DNA of 64,000 nt from UBA117 sp049975245. GTDB lineage: Archaea > Methanobacteriota > Methanobacteria > Methanobacteriales > Methanobacteriaceae. The DNA is taken from NCBI GenBank assembly GCA_049975245.1, contig JBNGDB010000001.1, positions 119,007-183,006 of the forward strand, in the 5' to 3' direction. The position numbers and the translations under genes were made by a program. Positions 20,394-29,273 of the stretch are shown here, piece by piece. The notes under the pieces are model-generated. The model saw nothing but the letters and a program-made list of their open reading frames with translations. It was not told the origin of the DNA and searched no databases. Numbering within the stretch: position 1 is the first letter of the stretch; each line of letters begins with the position of its first letter.

Positions 20394-21872
20394 ATGTTCA
20401 TCAGTCAAAAAGATGAAAAAGTGCTGATATATTTGGATGTAAAGGCCGAGATGGAATTTCTGCCCAGCGTCCTTAAAATAGTCAAGGATGTTAGCAGAAT
20501 CTGCGGCTTTGATGAGAAAACATCCCAGGGAATAATGTTAGCCACCGAGGAAGCCTGTATTAACGTTATTGAACACGCGTACAGTCCAGATGAACAGGGC
20601 CGCTACCAACTGGAGATCAAAAGAAAACCAGGAAAGATGGTGGTAAAGGTTAAGGACCAGGGAATACCCTTCAACCTGGGACTTCTAGACCAGGATGAAA
20701 TACATCAAATAGGCTTCAAACTAATGAAGACCTACAGCGATAATGTTAAAAGCAAATATCGAGGCAAAAAAGGTAAAGAAGTTAAAATTATCAAGTACCT
20801 GCCCTACCCATCCCTGGATAAAGGCGGCACTCAATCTTCTAATGAGGATCGGGCACCAGAATCTGACCAGGTAACCCTACGGATTATGAAACCCGACGAC
20901 GCCGTTGATCTGGCCCGGTGCATCTACCGAGTCTACGGGTACACCTATCCCCACGAGGCAGTCTATTACCCGGAACTCTTCGCTTCATTAATTGAATCCG
21001 GACTGGTAACCTCCTGCGTCGGTTTAAACGAGGCCGGCGAAATTATTGGGCATCTGGGAGTATTCATAGACGAAGAAGGAGATAAAGTAGGTGAATCAGC
21101 CATGGCTGTGGTGGACCCCCGCTACCGGGGAAGAGGACTATTTCCCCGGATGAAGAAGATGATGATGGAGGAGATCCAGCGCAAAGGATTTAAGGGTTTA
21201 TATAGCAGGGCAGTAACCGTTCATGAGGCCTCTCAGAGGGCCAATGTAAAGATGGGTGCCAAGGAGACTGGTTTCATATTAGCCCATTCACCGCCCACCG
21301 CCATATTCAAGAAGATGACCACTGAGAAGAGTTACCAGAGACGGACCGTAGCCCTCTTCTATATCAGCGTGGCAGAAGATGAACCACAGGAGGTCTATCT
21401 CCCTCCATCACATGCGGAGATATTAAAAAAGATCTATAAACACGCCGATCTTCAACGGATATTTAGAAAATCGGAAGATAGAACTGGGCTTAAACCTGAT
21501 TCTATAATCCATATACATGTTTTACCTGAGATGTCCAGCGCCTTCCTCCGGGTGGAAGGGTATGGACAAAATTTCCAATCTGAACTGGCTTTGAAGATTC
21601 AGGATTTGTGTCAGCACAAGATAGAACTCATAGTTATAGACCTGCCCTTAAAGGATCCGGTAACCAGCTGGATGTGCAGGGAAATTGAGAAGATGGGCTT
21701 TTTCTTCAGCGGCCTCATGCCAGAATATTTAGATGGAGACGCCCTACGCCTGCAGTACTTGAACAATGTGGCTTTTGACCCGGATACTGTGGATGTTTAC
21801 TCCGATTTTGGTAAGGAGTTATTCAATTATATTGTAGGGGAGTGGAAATCTCACCAGAAATTCATTATTTAA
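20394..21872 (+). CDS. RsbW-like ATPase domain fused to GNAT acetyltransferase
   Basis: About 492 residues. Residues 10-135 are an RsbW/HATPase_c_2 anti-sigma-kinase-like domain, with the N box in ATEEACINVIEHAY and a G1 box VKDQGIPFN. Residues 165-305 are a GNAT domain, with the acetyl-CoA loop RYRGRGLFPRMKK. The last 190 residues fit no family I recognise (conserved-looking PLKDPVTSWMC). Archaea have no sigma factors, so the kinase-like part must act on something else, perhaps another signalling protein. The conventional starts GTG 20391 and ATG 20394 overlap the ribosome binding site AGGGGGTGAT; ATC at 20400 is spaced 6 nt after it. A structured leader lies upstream and the M20 amidohydrolase 50 nt downstream, possibly co-transcribed. 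Confidence 0.75.
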   Translation: MFISQKDEKVLIYLDVKAEMEFLPSVLKIVKDVSRICGFDEKTSQGIMLATEEACINVIEHAYSPDEQGRYQLEIKRKPGKMVVKVKDQGIPFNLGLLDQDEIHQIGFKLMKTYSDNVKSKYRGKKGKEVKIIKYLPYPSLDKGGTQSSNEDRAPESDQVTLRIMKPDDAVDLARCIYRVYGYTYPHEAVYYPELFASLIESGLVTSCVGLNEAGEIIGHLGVFIDEEGDKVGESAMAVVDPRYRGRGLFPRMKKMMMEEIQRKGFKGLYSRAVTVHEASQRANVKMGAKETGFILAHSPPTAIFKKMTTEKSYQRRTVALFYISVAEDEPQEVYLPPSHAEILKKIYKHADLQRIFRKSEDRTGLKPDSIIHIHVLPEMSSAFLRVEGYGQNFQSELALKIQDLCQHKIELIVIDLPLKDPVTSWMCREIEKMGFFFSGLMPEYLDGDALRLQYLNNVAFDPDTVDVYSDFGKELFNYIVGEWKSHQKFII

Positions 21873-21921
21873 GAAGTGGTGCTTCTTATCAGTAAAATAA
21901 TGACAATGGAATAGAAATTTT

Positions 21922-23190
21922 TTGGAGGTTATTAAAATCACCCACTTAAAACAGGAAATAGAATCATTAACTGAATCTTTTGCATCCAAACAGATTGAAA
22001 TATTTCGGTGGCTACACCAGCACCCGGAACTGGCCTATAATGAATGGGAAACCGGACAATACATAAAAAAATACCTGGAAGAGCTACCCGGGGTGGAAGT
22101 TTCCTATCCTGTGGCCAAGACCGGGATAAAGGCAATTTTACATGGTGATAATCCCGGGGTTGCTGTGGCTATCCGGGCGGATATGGATGCACTACCAGTA
22201 AAGGAAGAAACAGGACTAGCCTATGCTTCTAATGTTAAGAAAAGTTATGACGGCCATGAAACACCGGTGGCCCATGTGTGCGGCCACGACGCTAACATGG
22301 CCATAGCACTGGGTACCGCCACAGTTCTAAGCAAATTAAAGGAAAATATAAATGGTAGTGTTGTTTTTATTTTTCAGCCGGCAGAGGAAGGTGCACCTAC
22401 CGGGATGGATGGTGGTGCTCTAAGCATGATCAAGGAGGGCGTCCTAGATGATCCTGAGGTTAAAGCAGTGCTGGGATTGCATGCTAATAACACTTGCTAC
22501 CCGGGTCAGGTGATGGTCCGGGAAGGAGCTACCCATGCCAGCCAGGACAGCATATTCATCCGGATCATTGGGGAGCAGGCCCATGGATCACAGCCTTGGA
22601 CTGGTAAAGACCCAATCGTGGCCGGTGCCTCCTTAATTAACTCTCTTCAAACCCTTATCAGTCGGGAGGTGGACCTGCAGAAAGGAGCGGCAGTGATAAC
22701 GGTGGGCTATTTCTGGGGTGGTATAAAAGTGAATATCATACCTGAAGGTGCGGACATGGGACTCACCGTAAGATCCCTTAATGAGGAGAACAGGGATATA
22801 CTGGTGGCTCGTATCAAGGAATTAGCCGAGCTTAAGGCGGATATGCACGGCTGCCAAGCCAAGGTAGTATTTGGCCAGCACTACCCTGCGAATATTAATA
22901 ATGAAGAGTTATACCAGAACCTTTTACCTGTTATTGAAAGGGTGGCCCATCCAGAAAATGTGCTCTATTATTTGTCTTCTACAAAATCTGAGGATTTCTC
23001 CTATTATTCCAGGGAAGTTCCCTCACTTTACATGTATTATGGTGCCGCACCACGGGATAAACCATTATCTGAGTCTAAACCTAATCATCACCCGGAATTC
23101 ATGGTGGATGAGGCTGCTTTGAATTTCGCCACCAGGCTGGAGTCTAATTTGGTGGTGGACTTACTGGAAAACCCTGAAAAACTTCCTTAA
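21922..23190 (+). CDS. M20-family amidohydrolase
   Basis: Cytoplasmic metallopeptidase-fold enzyme, expected to hydrolyse an N-acyl amino acid or similar amide. Zinc-ligand motifs of the HipO/AbgB subgroup: ADMDALPV, VAHVCGHDANMA, FQPAEEG, and a late His in ESKPNHHPEF. An inserted dimerisation domain is seen around AHGSQPWTGKDP. About 420 residues, full length for the family. TTG at 21922 is the only conventional start, but it runs into the strong ribosome binding site GGAGGT (21924-21929). ATC at 21937 is 7 nt past that box and precedes THLKQEIESL, so the true start may be ATC. It follows the RsbW-GNAT gene by about 50 nt. Confidence 0.8.
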   Translation: MEVIKITHLKQEIESLTESFASKQIEIFRWLHQHPELAYNEWETGQYIKKYLEELPGVEVSYPVAKTGIKAILHGDNPGVAVAIRADMDALPVKEETGLAYASNVKKSYDGHETPVAHVCGHDANMAIALGTATVLSKLKENINGSVVFIFQPAEEGAPTGMDGGALSMIKEGVLDDPEVKAVLGLHANNTCYPGQVMVREGATHASQDSIFIRIIGEQAHGSQPWTGKDPIVAGASLINSLQTLISREVDLQKGAAVITVGYFWGGIKVNIIPEGADMGLTVRSLNEENRDILVARIKELAELKADMHGCQAKVVFGQHYPANINNEELYQNLLPVIERVAHPENVLYYLSSTKSEDFSYYSREVPSLYMYYGAAPRDKPLSESKPNHHPEFMVDEAALNFATRLESNLVVDLLENPEKLP

Positions 23191-23218
23191 AAACCTAAAA
23201 TAAAAAAAATGGATTAAA

Positions 23219-23361
23219 GGCAATACACTCTACATCAAAACCAAATACAAAAGAGCAGCACTAAGATGGTAAGGGTGTACATACCATACAAAGCAGTGAA
23301 AGACCGTGCTGGTAACAATCTTGCCAAGTCTTACACTTTCAAATTCAAAACACGATGGTAG
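23219..23361 (+). pseudogene. Remnant of an Ig-like (Big_5 type) surface protein C-terminus
   Basis: One frame reads NTLYIKTKYKRAALRW then stops; a neighbouring frame from ATG 23266 continues VYIPYKAVKDRAGNNLAKSY and ends FKFKTRW-TAG at 23359-23361. The pattern PxxAVKDxAGNNLA..Y.F.FKT is the C-terminal edge of a Big_5 Ig-like domain common in methanogen surface proteins. Only about 45 codons in two frames remain, so this is debris. A perfect palindrome GGAGCATGCTCC follows at 23370-23381. Confidence 0.6.
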
Positions 23362-23600
23362 AACAAGAAGGAGCATGCTCCTCCACTTATCTGTTTATTA
23401 AATAAACTTTTTTTAGCTTAAAATAAACATGTCACATTTATATATACAATACAGTTTTATTATAATAATTAAAAGATTAAATGAAATGTCTTTTATCTAA
23501 ATTCTGAAAGAATACTATGACTTCTATTAAGTCATGGATGAATTTTGGTCTAATAGTTTAACCAAAAGATTAAATGGTATGGATGTTAATATAATGAGTG

Positions 23601-24005
23601 ATGAGGCAGATTTTAGATAGAAATCAACATTCAGTATACACTTTAACATATCATTTAGTACTTGTTATAAAATATCGCAGACAAGTCATAACTCCTATAA
23701 TATATTTTAGGTTGGGAGAAATTTTCCAAAATATTGGAAAACTCTATAATATTGAATTAATGGAAAGTAACTATGAGACAGACCATATATACTTCCTTTT
23801 TAAAGCCAAACCAGACACCATATTACTTAAATTCATCAATTCTTATAAATCAGCCAGTAGTAGGTTAATTAAAAAAGAATACCCAGAAATCAAGAAAAAA
23901 CTTTGGAAAGTAGCGTTCTGGAAAATTGGATATTTTCTCTCCACAACAGGCGGGGCGAATATTGAAACGATAAGAAAATATATTGAAAGGCAACAAAAAA
24001 AATGA
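23601..24005 (+). CDS. tnpA: IS200-type Y1 transposase TnpA, altered HUH motif
   Basis: 134 residues, the usual size for IS200/IS605 TnpA. N-terminal beta strand VYTLTYHLVLVIKYRRQV and the catalytic Tyr segment KIGYFLSTTGG (family WSxSYFVSTVG) are clear. The metal-binding HUH motif, normally DHVHLLV, reads DHIYFLF: the second His is Tyr (codon TAC, one change from CAC). This should weaken or abolish single-strand cleavage. Start ATG 23601 or GTG 23598. The stop overlaps the tnpB start as ATGA. Expected product acts on single-stranded IS ends at the hairpins noted for the element. Confidence 0.85.
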   Translation: MRQILDRNQHSVYTLTYHLVLVIKYRRQVITPIIYFRLGEIFQNIGKLYNIELMESNYETDHIYFLFKAKPDTILLKFINSYKSASSRLIKKEYPEIKKKLWKVAFWKIGYFLSTTGGANIETIRKYIERQQKK

Positions 24006-25134
24006 AAAAGGTAAATAAATCATACAAATACAGGATATATCCTAATAAAGAACAATCAGATATATTACTGTTTAATATGGGTTGTGCACGATTCGTTTTC
24101 AACCATATCAAAGCAATGTATGAAATATACAGAAAACAAGCAGCAAATTATGGATTTAAACTACACGCAAATAGAAAACTATTCAATAACATATTAAATG
24201 ATTTAAAGAGTCATTATCCTTTTCTGAAACAAGCCAACAGCACATCTCTTCAAAAAGCATATGATAACTTGATATTTGCTTATAGAATGGTGGGTAAGGC
24301 AGGTCATGGATGGGTGAAATTTAAATCCAGGAAAAACCCACTGCAATCATTTCGCACTTTAAATATTAAAATACTTGATTATAAACTGAAATTACCAAAA
24401 ATCAAGTCTTTAATAAAGATTAGATACAGTAGAAAAGTCCTTGGAGATATATTAACTGCAACCATCACCAGAAATAGTAGTAACCAGTATTTTGTGAGTA
24501 TTAATTTAAAAACAGTCCGGTTAAAGGTTTTAAAAAGACTGGTCAAAAAGTAGGTATTGACCTGGGATTAAAAGATTTAGCAACGTTCAGTAATGGTTTT
24601 AAAACCGGGAAAATACATTTAAAAGAGATTGAGGAGAAGATAAGAAGACAACAGCAAATATTGAGTAAAAAAGTAGAAAATGGGTGTAATTGGGTTAAGG
24701 CGAAAACCAAGCTTAACCGATTATACCAGAAGAAAAAAGATATAATAAATGATTTTTTGCATAAAACAACAACCCCGATAGTACAAGGATATGATGAGAT
24801 CTATGTGGGAAATGTGAATAACCAGCTAGGGTTAAAAAACAAATACTTAGCAAAGACAACAGTGGATCAACATTGGTATGAATTCAAAAGACAACTACAA
24901 TATAAATCAGAGTGGTATCAGAAACATTTCAGGGTTGTGGATGAAAAATACACAAGTAAAACTTGCAGTAACTGCGGATATGTTACCACTAGTTTAGATT
25001 TGAATATACGACCGTGGAATTGTCCTTCATGTAATACAGTACATGACCGGGATTTTAATGCAGCACGTAATATTCTAACCGTAGGAACTACGGGGCTTGC
25101 CTTTGGTAAAACTAACAAAAAGTTAGTGGATTAG
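24002..25134 (+). pseudogene. tnpB: IS605 TnpB (RuvC-like RNA-guided nuclease family), frameshifted
   Basis: Frame 1 from ATG 24002 gives the N-terminal part (KSYKYRIYPNKEQ...) and stops at 24553. A second frame, -1 relative to it, continues KTGQKVGIDLGLKDLAT (RuvC-I Asp), YDEIYVGNVN, the zinc ribbon CSNCG...CPSC, and HDRDFNAARNI (RuvC-III Asp) to 25134. Joined, they make about 377 residues, normal for TnpB. The switch lies at T-TTA-AAA (24529-24535), which is both an A-run prone to indels and a textbook -1 slippery heptamer that would give exactly the full-length protein. Without frameshifting the nuclease core is not made. Confidence 0.85.
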
Positions 25135-25280
25135 GAATCTATGACCTCTTACAGGTCGTGGTAGTTCAAATTATAATTGGTATGAATATTATATTTAATG
25201 GTGGTGGATAGGTTAACCAAAAACTTATTATGGTAACGTTACTATAATAATATAGTAATATTACTATAATGGGGATTTAA

Positions 25281-25841
25281 ATGAAAAACAACAAACTGGA
25301 AATAATAATTCAATTAATTGAAACTGATAAAAAATTAACCATCCACAAATTATCACAAGAAACCGGAATAAGCTACAAAAATGTTTACGACTTAGTGAAA
25401 AACTTCCAAAAAGAGAATATAATAACCCTGGAAAAACTTGGAAATGCTTACCATATCACCATCAACAAAAAACCCACCCCCATAATATACCAGGCAGAAT
25501 ATCAGCGCAGAAAAGAGCTTCTGGAAAAAAGTGACTTCCAAATACTTTACCAAAAATTAGAATCCCTAAAATTTCCATTCATAACCCTTTTATTCGGTTC
25601 ACAAGCCCAGAAGACCGCCAATAAAAAATCAGATATAGACTTAATGATAATAGCTGAAGAAAATAGGCATAAAGAAATAGATAGAGTTCTATCAATTCTT
25701 CCACTAAACATCCACCCAATATTCCTAACCACTGAAGAGTTTATAAGTATGCTAAGAAGCACAGAGTTTTCAGTTGTCCAGGAAGCAGTTAAGTCAAACA
25801 TAATCTTAATTGGAATTGAAGACTATTACAGGGTGCAATGA
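25281..25841 (+). CDS. Winged-helix nucleotidyltransferase, antitoxin of a HEPN pair
   Basis: 186 residues. Residues 1-65 form a helix-turn-helix/winged-helix domain (LSQETGISYKNVYDLVKNFQ); residues 95-180 a minimal nucleotidyltransferase with LLFGSQAQKTANKKSDIDLM (GSx10DxD). The DNA-binding domain suggests self-regulation of the pair. Start ATG 25281 follows GGGGATTTAA. The promoter region just upstream has a short repeated TAATATAGTAATATTAC tract. A HEPN-like gene follows after 38 nt on the same strand. By analogy with MntA/HepT it may AMPylate its partner; that is inference. Confidence 0.8.
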   Translation: MKNNKLEIIIQLIETDKKLTIHKLSQETGISYKNVYDLVKNFQKENIITLEKLGNAYHITINKKPTPIIYQAEYQRRKELLEKSDFQILYQKLESLKFPFITLLFGSQAQKTANKKSDIDLMIIAEENRHKEIDRVLSILPLNIHPIFLTTEEFISMLRSTEFSVVQEAVKSNIILIGIEDYYRVQ

Positions 25842-25879
25842 ATATTGATTGGAATAGAATATATTACAGGTTAAAGTAA

Positions 25880-26413
25880 ATGTTAGACAAAGATCGAATA
25901 AAGGAAGCAGAATCCAATGTTAGAATTTATCTAAAGGAAGGATTACTGCGAAAAAGTTCTTTAGATGATAATATATTAAACATTCTCAGAAAAAATTCTG
26001 AAGAAAGTTTAAAAGTGGCAGATTTAATATACAAAGAAAATATATCAGCATTATGGGTAATAGTTTCTAGCTATTATTCCATGTACTACATTGCCAATGC
26101 TGTAATTTATAAAATAGGATATAAAGTGGGAGATCAGTTATCTCACAAAGTTACGAATGATGCATTGATTGTTTTTGTTAGAGATAAATTGAAAATGAGT
26201 CTACTAGAAGACTTTGAAGAAGCTAAATCTGAAGCTCTAGAAATAACCAAATTTACCGACGATATAATTGAAAGTTTTAGTTTTGAGAGAAAAAAGCGTT
26301 CAAATTTCCAGTATAATATGACTGCACCAGTTAAAAGTTCCAAAGCCCAAACTTCAATAAAAAGAGCTAAAAAATTCAACTTCGAATTTGAAAAACTATT
26401 AAATCGATTATAA
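25880..26413 (+). CDS. HEPN-domain protein, partner of the nucleotidyltransferase
   Basis: 177 residues, all-helical, with the HEPN-like segment ALWVIVSSYYSMYYIANAVIYKIGYK typical of archaeal HEPN proteins encoded next to nucleotidyltransferases. The C-terminal region reads RKKRSNFQYN, where a classical Rx4-6H motif would be expected; no His is present. It may therefore be a non-nuclease HEPN or use other residues. The gene lies 38 nt after the nucleotidyltransferase and probably shares its transcript. The toxin role is inferred from neighbourhood and family. Confidence 0.7.
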   Translation: MLDKDRIKEAESNVRIYLKEGLLRKSSLDDNILNILRKNSEESLKVADLIYKENISALWVIVSSYYSMYYIANAVIYKIGYKVGDQLSHKVTNDALIVFVRDKLKMSLLEDFEEAKSEALEITKFTDDIIESFSFERKKRSNFQYNMTAPVKSSKAQTSIKRAKKFNFEFEKLLNRL

Positions 26414-26630
26414 AATCTGAATTTTATATAGTTAGGTTAATTGAGAATTTCTATTGATATTATGATATTGTCTAATATTTTATCAAACTAAATGCACTTT
26501 TAAAATATTAATTCATCAAAAAAAGATACCTAAATCTTTGAACTGGCAAAAGATAAATGATTCTAACCTTGCTATAAATCAAGTTCATTTTGCAACAGAT
26601 TTATAATTAAATCATCATAAAAAGTATAGA
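26414..26630. other. Convergent intergenic gap, nothing seen
   Basis: AT-rich DNA between the convergent HEPN and rnc genes; no gene or clear hairpin. Confidence 0.4.
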
Positions 26631-27284
26631 TCAAATCATATTCAATGTCTTTTTAGCTGCTCTCTGCTGGGCTTCCTTCTTACTGCCCGCAGTGCCAGTG
26701 CCGTAACTTTTACCATTAATAACCGCGGTCATGGTGAAAACTTTACTGTGGGGTTCCCCCTCCTCAGACACTAATTTATATATCACATCCAGGGCCCGGG
26801 CATCGCACATCTCCTTAAGCTCAGATTTATAGTCATAGAAGAAGATCTCATTACTCTCAATATGGGGGATCACTGTCTTAGATAAGAAGTCCCTCACCAC
26901 CGATAATCCCTGGTCCAGGTACAGTGCCCCGGTGAATGATTCGAAAACATCGCTTATAATGGAGTCCATCTCCCTGATAGAAAGATCAATTCCAGCACCT
27001 ATTTTCAGGTACTGGTCAAACTCCAACTCCAATGAATAAGTGTATAGGGCCTGGCGGCAGACATAATTAGCACGAATACGGGTCAGCTCACCCTCAGATA
27101 AATGTGGATTATTCCGGTAAAGATATTCAGAGACCACCAGGTCCAGCACAGCATCCCCCAGAAATTCCAGGCGCTGGTAGCATTCATCCAGATTGTTCTC
27201 ATGGGCATAGGACTCATGTATAAAGGCCAGCTCATATAGATGTTCATCCCCGGGATTTATGGAGTATTTTTCTAGAATTTTCAT
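26631..27284 (-). CDS. rnc: Ribonuclease III
   Basis: 217 residues. Catalytic domain with the signature RLEFLGDAVLDLVVSEYLY (about 41-60) and the second acidic cluster DVFESFTGALYLDQG, followed by a C-terminal double-stranded-RNA-binding domain ending GSKKEAQQRAAKKTL. All four catalytic acidic residues seem present. The enzyme cuts double-stranded RNA in the cytoplasm. Length matches bacterial RNase III. RNase III is absent from most archaea, so its presence is of note, although some methanogens carry it. ATG start at 27284, monocistronic on the minus strand. Confidence 0.9.
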   Translation of the reverse strand: MKILEKYSINPGDEHLYELAFIHESYAHENNLDECYQRLEFLGDAVLDLVVSEYLYRNNPHLSEGELTRIRANYVCRQALYTYSLELEFDQYLKIGAGIDLSIREMDSIISDVFESFTGALYLDQGLSVVRDFLSKTVIPHIESNEIFFYDYKSELKEMCDARALDVIYKLVSEEGEPHSKVFTMTAVINGKSYGTGTAGSKKEAQQRAAKKTLNMI

Positions 27285-27472
27285 TTTATCATTATTTTAA
27301 TATACTAGAATCAGATATCTATTTTTTCATATATATTATTAATTAGGGCTTAATCTGGGGGTATGATATTTTTAGGTTCTCCAAACTAGTTCATATTTAA
27401 TTCCAAAATAAAAATGTATTAGTTTGTCACATAAAATAATATATTAAATATAAACAGGGGGAGTTGATTTTC

Positions 27473-28081
27473 GTGTATGTTTTAGCAGTGGTGGGAAGCC
27501 CCCGGAAGGGGAAGGCCACTGATAAATTGGTGGATAAGGCTATTGAAGGTGTAAAGTTTAAGGATCCAGACTGTGAGGTTTGCAAGATTCACTTGACGGA
27601 TTATGATATTAATTATTGCCGGAACTGTCTGGTATGCCGGGATACAGTAACAGACCAGCCCAGGGCCCGATGCACTATAAGGGATGATATGGATCTGATA
27701 GATGATTACATCCTTAAATCGGATGCTTTAATAATGGGAACACCGGTCCACTCCTCATTTGTAACCGCACCCATGGCCACATTCCTGGAGAGGATCTCAT
27801 GGGTTTTTGCCAAACCAGAGGGTAATATATTAAATATTATAAAAGGATGTCCTAAGCCTAGATCTGATAAGAAGAGGAAATTGGCGATTATCGTGGTCTC
27901 GGGTAGTGTGCCACCCATGTACAGGAGATTTTGTGATAATGCCACCCACCATATCAAGGATGTTCTCCAATATTCACTGAACACCAAAAAAGTGGGAAAT
28001 ATGTATGCCGGGGATGTGGAACACCGAGGGCTGGATCCCTACCTGGAGCCGGCATTTAATCTGGGGAAAAAATTGGTATAA
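27473..28081 (+). CDS. Flavodoxin-fold FMN reductase / iron-sulfur flavoprotein-like
   Basis: 202 residues. N-terminal FMN phosphate loop VVGSPRKGKATDKLV and the Cys-bearing loop CRNCLVCRDTVTDQPRARC, then LIMGTPVHSSFVTAPMATFLER, characteristic of the NADPH-dependent FMN reductase and iron-sulfur flavoprotein families of methanogens. The Cys spacing CxxCxxC plus a later Cys could hold an iron-sulfur cluster, which would move electrons between FMN and a ferredoxin-like partner. The start is GTG 27473, 9 nt after GGGGGAG; a TTG at 27464 is adjacent to that box and less likely. Probably cytoplasmic. Confidence 0.8.
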   Translation: MYVLAVVGSPRKGKATDKLVDKAIEGVKFKDPDCEVCKIHLTDYDINYCRNCLVCRDTVTDQPRARCTIRDDMDLIDDYILKSDALIMGTPVHSSFVTAPMATFLERISWVFAKPEGNILNIIKGCPKPRSDKKRKLAIIVVSGSVPPMYRRFCDNATHHIKDVLQYSLNTKKVGNMYAGDVEHRGLDPYLEPAFNLGKKLV

Positions 28082-28203
28082 TAAGATATGCATAATTTTT
28101 TCCATCAAAAAATAACCCTGGTTTTTTAATATCCAATACCATTAATGATTATATCAAATAAAGTAAAGGTTTAAAATCTTAATTGCATTAAATCCCCGGA
28201 TCA

Positions 28204-28713
28204 TTATTTAATCTTAATACTCTCCAGTATAGTACTGTAATGGGCCTGGTATTCATCAAATACACTCTTATCAAATAAGGTTGGCTTATCAGTTAAAGTA
28301 TTGCTGCTGCGCAGATTTGATCCATACACAATCACCTGGAAGTGCCGGTTGTTTTTAGAAAAGGTATACATCCGGTAGGTGGTGGTGTCCGTGGTCATCT
28401 TACTGGTAACACTGTCAATAGTTATTGAATCTGTAGCCTCAACTGAACTATGGGGAGCATCAACTTCTGATATCACCACTGAAACTTCCTTTTCCCGGGG
28501 ATTTTCAATTCTAACCATCCATTTAGTTTGAGGATAATCAGCTAAATCCTCAACAACATACACATTCCAGTTGGCTGGGTAACTGAAGGATATATTTTCA
28601 TTTTCAAAACTGGCCACTTCAAATTTATCATCAAAATAGTTATAGCCAAAATAGCTGGCAGCACCAATACCTACAACTAATAGTACAATGATAATGTCAT
28701 TTCTATACTCCAT
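28204..28713 (-). CDS. PsbP-related secreted/anchored protein
   Basis: 169 residues. One N-terminal membrane helix (IIIVLLVVGIGAASYFGY) and an extracytoplasmic domain starting FENENISFSYPANW, the entry of the PsbP/DUF1795-like fold widespread in Methanobacteriales. No catalytic residues are known for the fold in archaea. ATG start. It stands alone between the flavoprotein (convergent) and a HEPN/nucleotidyltransferase pair. Function unknown. Confidence 0.65.
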   Translation of the reverse strand: MEYRNDIIIVLLVVGIGAASYFGYNYFDDKFEVASFENENISFSYPANWNVYVVEDLADYPQTKWMVRIENPREKEVSVVISEVDAPHSSVEATDSITIDSVTSKMTTDTTTYRMYTFSKNNRHFQVIVYGSNLRSSNTLTDKPTLFDKSVFDEYQAHYSTILESIKIK

Positions 28714-28901
28714 AGTAAATCATTAGATGTTAAGCTGTAATAAATTTTTCTTTTAAAATAACTAATATTTAAAAGTTTTATTATACTAGAAAGATTTTTA
28801 ATGCATTATTTAAAAAAAGAGTCTTTATAAGATTTTATTCACATGTAATTTTAATATTAAAAAAGTTTTTACAATTAATATATTTCATTATTTACATAAA
28901 A

Positions 28902-29273
28902 TTAGATTTTTTTAAGAATCTTTTCTATCTCATCAATTATTGTTTCAATAACCTTTAAACTCATTTCCACTTCTTCATAAGAGATTTCCCTTTTTTTAGC
29001 ATTGGCTTTTACATTACCATAAAAATCAATATTTCTAACCTCCCACAAAAAGTCGATTTTATCCTGATATTTTTTAAGAAGCTGTTTTGCTCTTTTTCTT
29101 CGCAGATAATGGTTATGGTAATCTGTTCCATTAGTTTCTGTAGTGAGGGCCATTGTGGCAGATTCAAAGGCTGCATATCCTAATCCAGCCACTCCATTTA
29201 TGTCACCTTTTTCATATAAGTCTTTAGCGGATTTTAGTAATTTTCTAGCCCTTTTTATATCTATACTAGCCAT
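28902..29273 (-). CDS. HEPN-domain protein, partner of downstream-overlapping nucleotidyltransferase
   Basis: 123 residues, helical HEPN protein (RARKLLKSAKDLYEKGDINGVAGLGYAAFESATMAL). The usual RxxxxH position reads RNIDFYGN, with Arg and Asn but no His. Its ATG overlaps the end of the 29261-30109 nucleotidyltransferase gene by 13 nt on the same strand, so translation is coupled. It is likely the toxin or effector half of the pair; an RNase activity is uncertain without the His. Confidence 0.7.
   Translation of the reverse strand: MASIDIKRARKLLKSAKDLYEKGDINGVAGLGYAAFESATMALTTETNGTDYHNHYLRRKRAKQLLKKYQDKIDFLWEVRNIDFYGNVKANAKKREISYEEVEMSLKVIETIIDEIEKILKKI

Larger units (their letters stand above)
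23517..25159 (+). mobile_element. IS200/IS605-type insertion sequence
   Basis: Contains tnpA and tnpB with a 4-nt overlap. Subterminal hairpins are visible: left end ATGACTT-CTATT-AAGTCAT (23517-23535) and right end ATGACCT-CTTAC-AGGTCGT (25141-25159, one G-T pair). They are similar in stem and loop, as expected for recognition by a Y1 transposase. There are no terminal inverted repeats, as normal in this family. Exact ends probably lie a few tens of bases outside. tnpB is frameshifted and tnpA has an altered HUH motif, so autonomous movement is doubtful. Confidence 0.85.

Noticed and set aside
20391..21872. RsbW-like domain as part of a sigma-factor partner-switch operon
   Set aside because: No RsbV/RsbX-like or sigma gene adjoins and archaea lack sigma factors.
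23370..23381. Perfect 12-bp palindrome GGAGCATGCTCC as a regulatory site
   Set aside because: Single short palindrome after a pseudogene remnant, no second copy noticed; could be a relic of a terminator.
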